32,895 nucleotides of DNA from Hyphococcus sp. (lineage in GTDB: Bacteria > Pseudomonadota > Alphaproteobacteria > Caulobacterales > Parvularculaceae): the NCBI GenBank assembly GCA_021604585.1, contig BQJG01000040.1, forward strand, positions 1 through 32,895, given 5' to 3'. Shown in pieces: positions 1 to 8,377 of this stretch. A program made the translations under genes and the position numbers. Every line of letters begins with the position of its first letter. Position 1 is the first letter of the stretch. The notes below the pieces were generated by a model that worked only from the letters and a program-made list of their open reading frames with translations, had not been told where the DNA came from and did not search any database.

Positions 1-1102
1 TCAGTCGCGCCAGCGCTGATATCCAGCGCCGCATAATCCTCGAAATGTACTGCCGTTCCTCGCTCCCCGTTCAAAAACATGTATGCGCTCAGCAACGCTA
101 ACAACAAACATCGCGTCCGCGAACAGATGCGAGCGCCCAACGAGGCGAATGAGTTCAATCTTTCAGATGCAGAATACTTGATTCGACTTCGTTCCCATCC
201 CCGGTCATAATTTTTTGACTAGGTGGTTCTCTACAGTCAGTACAGCAGCTGCCTCTTTCAGATCGTTCGCTTCACGGTGCGGACCCTTTACCTCAGGTGA
301 ACTTACCTGACGTGAAGTATCGCCAGCCAGGCGCCTCTTTCCGGATTCGAGAAACTCTACGTCCAACTGTAATCAAGGCTTTGCACAATACCTTCCCGGA
401 GACACAACTCGGTAACCGAACATTCGCCGTGAAGCCCCTCTGGAACAATACGGATTTTTTTCAGTCGTGCGGCGTATCCGCGTTGCACGACAGATACCTT
501 TTACAGTCTTCTCGGCCGAAGTTCCCGGGCTGGATTTCTCTCTCATCTCAACTCTTCCTCAGACCTACGACGAACCAAAACGCTCCATTACAATAACCTC
601 GCAATCTGTCTCACTGTCGCTGACGGGAACACTAACCCCACAACTCGCTGTTCTAGAGATCGGTATCCATTTATAATCCGCTCCAGAGATGTGGTTTTGT
701 ATAAATTTGTGCGCGCAAAGCCCGTCAGCGGTCGAAACGTTCCTCGCTTTTCCAACAACGACGATCACTAGTAGTAATTAGGATTACCCGGTTAAGAGTC
801 TGCCTGATTGCCAATTTCCCGCAAAGTCGCCCGAAATTCAGCCTGCGCCACCTGACAAAGAGTTCGATATGCGTTTTTGAAGGGGAGCCACTATCAAAAA
901 GTTGAAGTGTCGCTTTCGGCGTCTGTGGACCATGCCCGAAGGGGGCCCTTCAATTCCGGAATTTGCCTGTGCCAACGTGGTTCACCGGTGCTCAGTGTTG
1001 TCGGATGTAGATTTAACCTGCTTACCCTGCGCTTACCCAACGATCGAGCACCTGAAAGCTACAAAATTAAACGGCGCAAGTCATTGAATTTTCGCGAGAA
1101 AA
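1..1102. other. Gene-poor stretch without an intact recognisable gene
   Basis: I see no intact gene here. The open frames are short, have no convincing ribosome binding site and do not read like known proteins. By eye the stretch is less GC-rich than the rest of the window. An open frame on the minus strand runs from about 218 off the left edge; its only ATG is at 80 and I cannot assign a product. Between about 440 and 880 the plus strand holds fragments that read like a decayed protein (listed separately). The stretch ends at the 3' end of the tRNA-Asp gene, a common integration position, but I found no repeat of the tRNA end inside it. Confidence 0.6.
440..880 (+). pseudogene. Possible decayed AraC-type regulator, N-terminal part
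   Basis: Two protein-like segments lie on the plus strand in different frames and are separated by stops. The first, from about 467 to 676, includes the segment FSAEVPGLDFSLIS. The second, from about 690 to 880, includes SAVETFLAFPTTTITSSN, a stop, and then SLPDCQFPAKSPEIQPA. From memory, their order and character resemble the N-terminal ligand-binding half of AraC-family regulators, where a beta-rich segment is followed by a segment like SRxxLxxLVxDL. No helix-turn-helix half is visible. At least one frameshift and one in-frame stop would be needed, so any such gene is dead. The match is an impression, not an alignment. Confidence 0.2.
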
Positions 1103-1179
<77 letters not shown>

Positions 1180-1214
1180 GTAGGACAGGCGAAAAATGGC
1201 CCGTCGGAGCGCGG

Positions 1215-1243
1215 GGTTTAAGATAGGGTAGGTGATGCGTCAA
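1215..1243 (-). promoter_or_regulatory. Likely promoter of tRNA-Asp
   Basis: On the minus strand a TTGACG hexamer (1238-1243) is followed after 17 bases by TAAACC (1215-1220). The implied start of transcription is about 28 bases before the mature tRNA 5' end. The -35 is strong and the -10 poor, which is common for alphaproteobacterial housekeeping promoters. Confidence 0.45.
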
Positions 1244-1417
1244 GCGGAATATGGCGCGCGCGCCGGGAAACCTCTCAAAACCAAATCCTTAATCCAAAGG
1301 CTTGGTTAATCTGATCAATTTGCTTCCGCCGCGCTCTGGCCGCGACCGTTGGTTAGCCGCTATTGAGGATCCTGATCAACAACGCGCAGATCGCAGAAAA
1401 TCAAATGGAAAATACGC

Positions 1418-2167
1418 ATGACGCCGCCTGCTGAATTTCATAACGGTCCCAATGGCCGCCTCGCCTACCGGCAGCGCAAAGGCGCCGAAGACGGCAAGCC
1501 TGGACTCATTTGGCTCGGCGGCTTCCGTTCTGACATGCTGGGAACCAAGGCTGAATATGTTGACCAGTGGGCGCAAGAAAACGGGCGTCACTTTCTGCGC
1601 TTTGATTATTCTGGACACGGAGAATCTGAAGGAGCATTTGCTGACGGCTCCATTGGCGACTGGGCGGCGGATGCGCGCGCTGTTTTAATGGCGCTGACAA
1701 AAGGTCCGCAAATCGTCATCGGCTCATCCATGGGCGGCTGGATCGCGACTTTGCTGGCGTGCGCACAACCTGAAAAAATTGCCGCTATGGTCTTTATCGC
1801 CCCGGCGCCAGACTTCACGGAAAGGCTGATGTGGCCGTCTTTTTCACAAGCACAGCGCGATCAAATCATGCATGACGGCAGGATCGAACTCCCATCCGAC
1901 TATTCCGATCAGCCGGAAATCATCACCCGCAACCTCATTGAAGACGGCAGAACGCATCTTGTCATGTCAGACCGGATCGCCATTCGCCAACCGGTACGCA
2001 TCCTTCAGGGTATGAAAGACGACGCGGTTCCCTATGCGCACGCCCTCGCCTTTGCGGCGCTGCTTGAAAGCGATGACGTCGAGATCACCCTGACGCCCGA
2101 CGGAGACCACCGCCTGTCGACGCCGACGGATCTGGTGCGTCTCGCTGCGGTCCTCGACCGGCTTTAG
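1418..2167 (+). CDS. Alpha/beta hydrolase, small serine esterase type
   Basis: This is a 249-residue cytoplasmic protein without a signal peptide. It shows the alpha/beta hydrolase order: an oxyanion-loop region (IWLGGFRSD), FDYSGHGESEG near residue 62, the nucleophile elbow GSSMGG with Ser104, an acid at Asp202 in MKDDAVP, and a histidine at 231 in DGDHRLS. The triad is therefore complete. The SGHGxSEG and GSSMGGW signatures resemble the ABHD10-like esterase/thioesterase group; the substrate cannot be told. The ATG at 1418 has no good Shine-Dalgarno sequence, but a nearby upstream ATG is out of frame. The gene stands alone between the tRNA and the blaI-like promoter. Confidence 0.85.
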   Translation: MTPPAEFHNGPNGRLAYRQRKGAEDGKPGLIWLGGFRSDMLGTKAEYVDQWAQENGRHFLRFDYSGHGESEGAFADGSIGDWAADARAVLMALTKGPQIVIGSSMGGWIATLLACAQPEKIAAMVFIAPAPDFTERLMWPSFSQAQRDQIMHDGRIELPSDYSDQPEIITRNLIEDGRTHLVMSDRIAIRQPVRILQGMKDDAVPYAHALAFAALLESDDVEITLTPDGDHRLSTPTDLVRLAAVLDRL

Positions 2168-2254
2168 CCAAAATGGCCCGGCGGCCCGCTGCTCAACCCG
2201 TCGCAAATGGGTCTCGTTTCACCGCAGAACCCGCCCAAAGAGCCGCCTCCAGAC

Positions 2255-2272
2255 TTGCGACATGTGTCGCAA
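2255..2272. promoter_or_regulatory. Perfect dyad, probable BlaI-family operator O1
   Basis: TTGCGACA and TGTCGCAA form a perfect 8-2-8 inverted repeat around TG. The ACA-N2-TGT core and two-base spacer match the general form of BlaI/MecI operators (core TACANNTGTA). The dyad overlaps the -35 and spacer of the candidate promoter. Assignment to the adjacent repressor is inferred. Confidence 0.6.
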
Positions 2273-2283
2273 AGAGCTAGGAT
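2255..2283 (+). promoter_or_regulatory. Promoter of the blaI-like operon
   Basis: TTGCGA (2255-2260) and TAGGAT (2278-2283) are spaced by 17 bases, upstream of the repressor gene that starts at 2354. The -35 hexamer is the left arm of the dyad described next, so a bound repressor would cover it. This layout fits an autoregulated BlaI-family promoter. Confidence 0.5.
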
Positions 2284-2299
2284 GGCCACATTTGTCGCA
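2284..2299. promoter_or_regulatory. Second, imperfect operator-like site O2
   Basis: GGCCACA-TT-TGTCGCA keeps the same ACA-N2-TGT core and the same right half-site (TGTCGCA) as O1, while the left half has diverged. The two centres are 28 bp apart. The site lies around the expected transcription start, so both sites together would bracket the promoter. An isolated right half (GTCGCAA) also occurs at 2200-2206. Confidence 0.4.
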
Positions 2300-2353
2300 G
2301 GGCGCGCCTCATCTTCATTGTAAAAGACGCGGCCCAACACAGGCTGGCCGAAA

Positions 2354-2737
2354 ATGAATGACCTCAAGGGCTCCGACCCGACGAAACCTGAACTCGCAAT
2401 CCTGAAATTACTGTGGCGCTCGAAGGAAATGAACGCCCGCGAAATTCACGGAGAAATCGAAGGCGATTTCGGCTGGTCCTATTCGACGGTCCGCACCGTT
2501 CTTGAACGGATGTCAGACAAAGGTCTGATTTCAAAAACACCGGTTGATGGCGTCAACATTTATGAACCGCAAGTCGGCAAGGTCGCCATGCTGTCTCGCA
2601 TGATCGCCGATTTTTCCAAACGAGTCCTCGAGCTGGATACAACGCCAGCAACAGCATTCTTCGCCGACTCCAAGCTTCTCAGCGATCAGGAGCTCGAACA
2701 ACTCGAAGATGTTTTAAAAAATTCGGAGAAAGAGTGA
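2354..2737 (+). CDS. BlaI/MecI-type winged-helix repressor
   Basis: This is a 127-residue protein of the BlaI/MecI/CopY family (Penicillinase_R). It has the usual winged helix at about residues 10-80: PELAILKLLWRSKEMNAREI, then WSYSTVRTVLERMSDKGLI, then the wing. A C-terminal helical dimerisation part follows (about 85-127). These dimeric repressors are inactivated by proteolysis, triggered by a BlaR1/MecR1-type M56 membrane protease. The next gene is exactly such a protease and overlaps the stop codon, so the pair is almost certainly one functional unit. Two operator-like dyads lie in its own promoter. The family member that senses beta-lactams cannot be assumed here, because no penicillin-binding sensor domain and no beta-lactamase gene is present. 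Confidence 0.9.
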   Translation: MNDLKGSDPTKPELAILKLLWRSKEMNAREIHGEIEGDFGWSYSTVRTVLERMSDKGLISKTPVDGVNIYEPQVGKVAMLSRMIADFSKRVLELDTTPATAFFADSKLLSDQELEQLEDVLKNSEKE

Positions 2738-4995
2738 TGGGCGCACTGATCGAACCGTTTTTTTATTGCCTGCTTGCATCGATGATCTGGGCGCCGCTAA
2801 TTTTCCTAGGAGCGTCATTCGTCGCAAAAAATGAAGATGATTCCACCAGTGCGCTATCGGGCAAAGTTTGGCCTGCTGCGTTGATGCTTGCCGCTTTGCC
2901 CGTATTGATGGCCCCCATCGCCGCCGCCCTCGGGTTGTCCCTGCGCGCGCCTGCGCCGCTGCCGCCAATGCCGGAGCCGGCAGTAGTGGCGGCAATGGAA
3001 ACTGCGGTTGCAATCCCGGACTATGTCGCCGCCAGCACGGTGACGCTGGCCGACGTGCTGCGTGCTAGCGCCGTTATGTATTTCTACGGCTTTCTCATGC
3101 TGTTCATGCTGGCGGCGATCCGCCATGTCTGGTTCTCTTACCGGTTGAACTTCGCCGCCCCGCTTGATGAGCCGCAGCTTGAGCGGGCGCTGGAAGCCTG
3201 GCGCATCCGCATCGGCGTCTCCAAAAAACCGCGATATGTGTTTTCGCACATCGTTTCCAGCGTATGCGTTTACGGCTTCATACGCCCGGTTGTGGTGATG
3301 CCGTTCAACCTTCTCGATCGCGTTTCGATTGAAGACGCAGCGCTGATGGGCGCACACGAAATGGCGCATATCAGACGCGGCGATGTCGCGCTTTTTGCAC
3401 TATGTTCTGTGGCGAAGGCGGTGTTCTGGTTCAACCCGTTCATGCATCAGATTTGCGCGCGCGCAAATCTGGCGGCTGAGCAAGGGGCCGATGCGCTTGT
3501 GCTCGCACGCGGCGTCGACCGCCGCCAATACGCCCACTGCTTTGTTCAAGGGTTGCGGCTTGCGGCGAACGCTCGCTACGGGTCGTTCGCCGGGGAACTG
3601 ATCCCCTCTTTCACGCCGTTCGATAAACGTTCGCGCAGGCAGCGGCTCGATGCTATTTTGTCGGGCGTTGCCGATAAACCCGCGCTCAGCCTGTCGGCCA
3701 AAATCGGATTGAGCGCCGGCGCCGGCGCCGCCGCCGCGCTCGCCTTCGCTCAGGCTGCGTTCGCCGTTGCGCCTCCCTCTATTCAGGACGCCCTGCCGGT
3801 CACGCCGGTGGAAGGTGAAGTGACGTTGGCATTCGGCGACAAAGATAAATTGCTCGGCAAGAATCGCGTCTCACATGAAGGCATCGACATTCGCGCCGCA
3901 CGCGGCGCAGCCGTGCGCGCATCGGGCGCAGGCAAAGTGATCGATGCAACGGATCATTATCGCGGCGCTGACGCATGGGGCAAAGTGGTTGTTATTGATC
4001 ATGGGCACGGCCTCGTCACACGCTATGCGCATCTCGACAGCTACAAAGTTCACAAGGGCGATCAGGTCGCAGCGGGTGACATCATCGGCGCCGTTGGATC
4101 AACCGGTGTTGCTAGCGGCCCGCATCTGCATTTTGAAGTCATCTCTGAAGGCAAAACCATCGACCCGGCACCGGTGGCCGCCCCCGCTCCTGCGGCCGCG
4201 CCCTTGAAGAAAACCAGCACCAGCACGCGGCGGAGCGTTCAAGTCGCGGCGGCGCCAGTTGCGCTCGCGGCCCTTCCCGCGCCCCAAAGTCAGGCCGCGC
4301 CTGAAGACGTTGAAGCGCACTTGAAAGAAAAGAAAGCGCACAAACTCAAGATAAAAAAACAGCGCCTGGAAGAACGCATGCGCACGATGTTTGAAGAGTT
4401 TGACGCGTTCAAGGATCTGGAAGGAAAATCGATCCGCTTCAATGATCTTGACCTGAACGGTTTTGAAGGCGCGCAGCAATTCGCTGAGATGTTTGATGGA
4501 AAAGAATTCGACCTGAAAGATTTCTCAGAATTCAACTTCAAGACGCCTGACATGTCGCGCTTTTTCGCCAGCGTGGATCTAAGCGAAGAGGAGCTGGAAG
4601 CAATCCGCGAGGAGCGCGAGGTTGCGCTTGAAGCCGCTGCTGACGCAATAGAGAGTGCGCGTGAAAGCATTGAGGAATCGCGCCAGGCGCGCATTGAAGC
4701 GCAAGCTGAAGCCCAGGCTGCAATCGCTGAGGCGCGTGCGGAAATGAAAGAACGCCAACGCGAGCGCAAAGAGGCCGAAAGAGAACATCAGCGCGCGATG
4801 AGAGAAGCGGAAAGAGAACGCGCCCGCGCTGAGCGTGAATGGCAAGATGAATATGAAAGCATGGTCAATGAAGAAGAAATGCTCGCCATGCGTGAAGAAG
4901 CCGCCCGCGAAGCCAAGCGGGATCTGGAACGAGAACTCGCCGAAATCGAGCAGCGCCGCAAGGAGCTGAAGAAATCCGCATCGCGATCAAATTAA
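2737..4995 (+). CDS. M56 (BlaR1-type) membrane protease fused to an M23 LytM domain and a charged coiled coil
   Basis: The 752-residue protein has four parts. (1) Membrane segments at about 10-30, 45-65 and 108-130. (2) An M56 zinc protease domain with HEMAH (His207, Glu208, His211) followed by AAEQGAD (Glu248, Asp252), as in BlaR1/MecR1. (3) A further membrane segment at about 322-345. (4) An M23/LytM domain at about 355-475 with HEGID (His380, Asp384), YAHL (His432) and HLHFE (His463, His465), so all usual M23 zinc and catalytic residues are present. The last 270 residues are a linker and then a long Glu/Arg/Ala-rich helix, probably coiled coil. In BlaR1 the outer C-terminal domain is a penicillin-binding sensor; here M23 takes that place. 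The inferred role is to sense or cut peptidoglycan and inactivate the upstream repressor. The ATG at 2737 overlaps the repressor stop (TGATG) and has GGAG 8 bases upstream; GTG at 2734 is an alternative. Confidence 0.85.
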   Translation: MGALIEPFFYCLLASMIWAPLIFLGASFVAKNEDDSTSALSGKVWPAALMLAALPVLMAPIAAALGLSLRAPAPLPPMPEPAVVAAMETAVAIPDYVAASTVTLADVLRASAVMYFYGFLMLFMLAAIRHVWFSYRLNFAAPLDEPQLERALEAWRIRIGVSKKPRYVFSHIVSSVCVYGFIRPVVVMPFNLLDRVSIEDAALMGAHEMAHIRRGDVALFALCSVAKAVFWFNPFMHQICARANLAAEQGADALVLARGVDRRQYAHCFVQGLRLAANARYGSFAGELIPSFTPFDKRSRRQRLDAILSGVADKPALSLSAKIGLSAGAGAAAALAFAQAAFAVAPPSIQDALPVTPVEGEVTLAFGDKDKLLGKNRVSHEGIDIRAARGAAVRASGAGKVIDATDHYRGADAWGKVVVIDHGHGLVTRYAHLDSYKVHKGDQVAAGDIIGAVGSTGVASGPHLHFEVISEGKTIDPAPVAAPAPAAAPLKKTSTSTRRSVQVAAAPVALAALPAPQSQAAPEDVEAHLKEKKAHKLKIKKQRLEERMRTMFEEFDAFKDLEGKSIRFNDLDLNGFEGAQQFAEMFDGKEFDLKDFSEFNFKTPDMSRFFASVDLSEEELEAIREEREVALEAAADAIESARESIEESRQARIEAQAEAQAAIAEARAEMKERQRERKEAEREHQRAMREAERERARAEREWQDEYESMVNEEEMLAMREEAAREAKRDLERELAEIEQRRKELKKSASRSN

Positions 4996-5263
4996 CGATT
5001 GAGTAACGGATGCTCCCCACGGCGCCGAGGTCAATCGGTTTGCCGCATCCAGACGGCGCCTCATCGATAAGCAGATGCGCAAGCCTTTGAAAAAGGCGAC
5101 ATTAACCTAGGCCAAAATGCATTCTCTCGCACTGAACCTGGCGCTGCTTTCGGTCGCCAATTTCACCCGCTTGAGACATGTGCCCGCGTCGATTGCATAT
5201 GCAGATTTTTGATTACGCCAACCAATAAAGCCATCAGGCGAACTGATTTCAGGAGAGACGATC
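4996..5263. other. Intergenic region upstream of the RND pump
   Basis: These 268 bases hold no gene. They contain an operator-like dyad at 5171-5187 and a strong Shine-Dalgarno sequence (AGGAG at 5251-5255) before the pump gene. No intrinsic terminator is evident after the M56-M23 gene, so read-through into the pump operon is possible. Confidence 0.5.
5171..5187 (+). promoter_or_regulatory. Operator-like site upstream of the RND pump (O3)
   Basis: TTGAGACATGTGCCCGC shares TTG-x-GACATGTG with the perfect O1 dyad upstream of the blaI-like gene, including the ACA-TG-TGT-like core (here ACATGTG, which holds the palindrome ACATGT). As at O1, the left arm would serve as a -35 hexamer (TTGAGA), with a poor -10 candidate about 17-19 bases on. 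It lies 77 bases before the pump start codon. Control by the neighbouring repressor is inferred from this similarity only. Confidence 0.35.
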
Positions 5264-8200
5264 ATGGGGCTTACCCGGCTGTGTTTGAAGAACCCGGCAG
5301 CTGCTGCGGTTGTGCTCGCCATGATCACTTTGCTCGGTGCGCTGTCTGTCTCACAACTGCCGGTGCAGTTGTTCCCGGCCATCGAACGTCCGCAAATTGG
5401 CATCTGGACCGGATGGCGCTCCGCCTCGCCGCGCGAAGTGGAAAGCGAAATTACCGAGCCGATCGAGCGTGAATTACGCGGCATGCCAGGCGTGACGGTT
5501 ATGCAATCCTGGTCCAACCAGGGCGGCGCCTGGATCTCTCTCGAATTCACGCTTGGCACTGATATGGACAAAGCGTTCTCCGAAGTGAATGCACGCATGC
5601 AACAGGTGCGCGGCCTTCCGGCGGAAGCTGATCGTCCCCGCATCAATCTTGGCGGAGGTGGCGGCGATTCTGGTGAAACACTGATCTTTCTGTTTTTGCA
5701 GCGATTACCAACCAACACTAGTCCAAACATACGGCTCAGCGAATTCGCCGAGCAGCGAATTGTTCCTGAGCTTGAGGCCATTCCGGGCGTCGCTACTGTC
5801 GACGTTAACTCCGATGACGGCGAACAAATTCTAAGCATTGATTTTGATCCGTTTCTTGCCGCACAGCTTGGCATTACGCTCGACGAAATTGCACAGAACG
5901 TGAACCGTTCATCTGATGTAACAGGCGGCTCGGTTGAGGTTGGTCGTCGCAACTACACAATGCGGTTTGAAGGCCGCTTCACGGCGGAGCAACTGAATGA
6001 AACCATCTTGGCATGGCGCGACGGAGCTCCCGTAAGATTGGGTGACATCGCAAAAGTTTCCGTAGGCTCGGACCGCCGCAATCAGGGAGTTGTGTATCAA
6101 AACGGCAATCCAGCAATCGGAATGCGGCTAATACGCGAGCCTGGCGCGAACACTTTGGAAGCGATTGATGCACTGACCGTTGTTCTCGATGAACTAAATT
6201 CAGGACCGCTGGCGGAAATGGGTTATGCAATCCAGAAAAGTTTTGATCCTTCAGTATTCATCAAACGTGCAATCTCGTTGCTCACAAGCAATCTGTTGAT
6301 CGGAATCATTCTGGCGGTCGCCGCGCTCTGGTTGTTCCTTCGCCGCACCATGGCGACGATGATCATCGCTTCCGCCATCCCGATCTGTTTGATGGCGACG
6401 CTGGTAGTCCTCAATATGTTTGGCCGCTCGATCAACGTCATCTCTCTTGCTGGTCTCGCCTTCGCCACCGGCATGGTGCTCGACGCCGCCATTGTCGTTC
6501 TCGAAAACTTTGTTCGATTGCGCGAGGGCGGAAAACCTCCATACGAAGCGGCGCTGGAAAGCGTTGGGCAGGTTTTCGGCGCGCTGTTTGCTTCCACAGT
6601 GACCACCGTTGCGATCTTTATTCCGATCATGTTCTTTGAGGATGTCGAAGGTCAGTTGTTCGCCGATCTTGCGTTGACTATCGCCATCGCTGTTTCGTTC
6701 AGCCTGGTGGTGGCGGTGACATTGCTGCCTACCGGCGCACGCTTCTTTGTTAAGTCGGAAAAAGCGGTGAAGCAGAAACGCGGACCCGATTTCGCCCACC
6801 GTATCGCTGATTTAATCATTAGAGTAACCTCCACGAACAAAAAGCGCGTCGCCATTGTGGGTGCATTGACGATTGCGCCAATTGGGCTGGCTTTCCTGCT
6901 ATGGCCACAACTCAACTACTTGCCGCCAGTAAAGCGCGACGCCGTCGACGCCTTCGTCAACTTCCCTTCCGGAGCCAGCGCCGACATGATCCGTAAGGAG
7001 TGGGCGGAAGTCGTGGTTGAGAGATTGCAGCCATATATGGACGGCGAAAAGCAACCGGCGCTTCGCAATTATTATCTCTATTCAGGAAATTGGGGCGGCA
7101 ATATCGGCGTCCGAATCCTCGACCAGTCACGCATCGAAGAAATGGTGCAGATCGTGAATGATGAAATTCTCGCTGGCTTCCCGGACACGCGCGCCTTCGC
7201 TGCGCAAGGCAATTTGTTCGGCAACTTTGGCGGCAACGCCTCCATCAGTCTTGAGTTGCAGGCGGCGGATTTTGACGCACTCGGCGCAGCCATCCCGGAA
7301 GCAACCGACATCATTCAGGCCGCTCTACCGGGCGCGCAGGTTTGGCCCAACCCCGATCCGCAAATTGTCACGCCGGAATTGCGCCTATTGCCTAATGATC
7401 GCCGGATCGCAGAAGTCGGCATGACGCGCGAATCCGTATCGCGCGCTGTTCGCGCACTTGGCGATGGTCAATGGCTCGGCGAATTCTTCCATGAAGACGG
7501 CCGGATTGACGTTATTTTGCGGGCCAACGAATGGTCGGATCCGGAATATCTCGACAGCGCGCCCATTGCGACGCCATCCGGCGCCGTTGTCCCTCTCGGC
7601 GAACTCGTAACCATCACGCGCAATGTCGGCCCCCAGCAAATCCGACGCCTCGATGCGCGGCGCACAATTTCTCTCGGCATCAACCCGCCTGAAGGCATGG
7701 CCCTCGGTCCCGCCGTTGAAACATTAAAACGAGAAGCGGAAAGCAAACTCTACGATGTGCTGCCGCAGGGGGCTTCGATGAAATGGGGCGGCGATGCGGA
7801 TGCGCTCGCGCGCGCCGTGCAAAACCTGGGCGCCAACTTCCTATTGGCGGTGGTCATTTTGTTCATGATCATGGCGGCGCTATTCAAATCCATCAAAGAC
7901 TCTGCTCTCGTCATTGTCACCTTGCCCATGGCGGCGGTGGGCGGCGTGCTCGCCATTCGCGCCCTCGATCTCGTCAAATCAACGCCGCTCGATCTGCTTG
8001 GCATGATTGGATTTATCATTTTGCTGGGTCTCGTAGTGAACAACGCAATCTTGCTCGTGGCGCAAACCCGTGCATCTGAAGCAGAAGGCAAATCGCGAAC
8101 GGAAGCCGTTCGAGAAGCCCTCACCCTTCGCATTCGGCCGATCTTTATGTCCACTTCAACTTCGCTGATGGGCATGATGCCGCTCGTGCTTGCGCCGGGC

Positions 8201-8362
8201 GCTGGCAGCCTCATTTATCGCGGCCTTGCTACGGTGATTGTGGGCGGCATGGCGGTCTCCACCCTGTTCACACTCTTGTTGCTACCGGCATTGTTGCAAC
8301 TCGGCGCTGCTCGCGCCGTCGCCCCAATGCCGCGCGGTCTTTCCGTTCAGCCTGCCGAATAA
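5264..8362 (+). CDS. RND-family efflux permease (AcrB/HAE1-like)
   Basis: This 1032-residue inner-membrane permease is full length for the family. The N-terminal membrane segment (about 12-30) is followed by a porter loop, a membrane block at about 340-495 and, after a second porter loop, another block at about 860-1020. The proton-relay helix reads GMVLDAAIVVLEN: Asp407 is kept, while the position of the second aspartate of AcrB is Ala, as in CusA-like pumps. The TM10 lysine position of AcrB is Asn (VVNNAILLV). It should export substrates by proton antiport together with the fusion protein encoded downstream. No outer-membrane channel gene is nearby. The start at 5264 is supported by AGGAG 8 bases upstream. 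The substrate is unknown. Confidence 0.92.
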   Translation: MGLTRLCLKNPAAAAVVLAMITLLGALSVSQLPVQLFPAIERPQIGIWTGWRSASPREVESEITEPIERELRGMPGVTVMQSWSNQGGAWISLEFTLGTDMDKAFSEVNARMQQVRGLPAEADRPRINLGGGGGDSGETLIFLFLQRLPTNTSPNIRLSEFAEQRIVPELEAIPGVATVDVNSDDGEQILSIDFDPFLAAQLGITLDEIAQNVNRSSDVTGGSVEVGRRNYTMRFEGRFTAEQLNETILAWRDGAPVRLGDIAKVSVGSDRRNQGVVYQNGNPAIGMRLIREPGANTLEAIDALTVVLDELNSGPLAEMGYAIQKSFDPSVFIKRAISLLTSNLLIGIILAVAALWLFLRRTMATMIIASAIPICLMATLVVLNMFGRSINVISLAGLAFATGMVLDAAIVVLENFVRLREGGKPPYEAALESVGQVFGALFASTVTTVAIFIPIMFFEDVEGQLFADLALTIAIAVSFSLVVAVTLLPTGARFFVKSEKAVKQKRGPDFAHRIADLIIRVTSTNKKRVAIVGALTIAPIGLAFLLWPQLNYLPPVKRDAVDAFVNFPSGASADMIRKEWAEVVVERLQPYMDGEKQPALRNYYLYSGNWGGNIGVRILDQSRIEEMVQIVNDEILAGFPDTRAFAAQGNLFGNFGGNASISLELQAADFDALGAAIPEATDIIQAALPGAQVWPNPDPQIVTPELRLLPNDRRIAEVGMTRESVSRAVRALGDGQWLGEFFHEDGRIDVILRANEWSDPEYLDSAPIATPSGAVVPLGELVTITRNVGPQQIRRLDARRTISLGINPPEGMALGPAVETLKREAESKLYDVLPQGASMKWGGDADALARAVQNLGANFLLAVVILFMIMAALFKSIKDSALVIVTLPMAAVGGVLAIRALDLVKSTPLDLLGMIGFIILLGLVVNNAILLVAQTRASEAEGKSRTEAVREALTLRIRPIFMSTSTSLMGMMPLVLAPGAGSLIYRGLATVIVGGMAVSTLFTLLLLPALLQLGAARAVAPMPRGLSVQPAE

Positions 8363-8377
8363 AGGAGCGTTCACTTG

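Noticed and set aside
297..676. Two overlapping plus-strand open frames of 99 and 69 codons
   Set aside because: Neither has a ribosome binding site or a recognisable fold. At most they are parts of a decayed gene, which is listed as such.
2854..3369. 171-codon open frame antisense to the M56-M23 gene
   Set aside because: It mirrors the codon pattern of the real gene and has a His/Arg-rich shadow composition. The sense frame has full domain support.
5107..5952. 281-codon open frame antisense to the RND gene
   Set aside because: The Ser/Arg-rich composition is typical of a shadow frame in GC-rich DNA, with no domain and no ribosome binding site.
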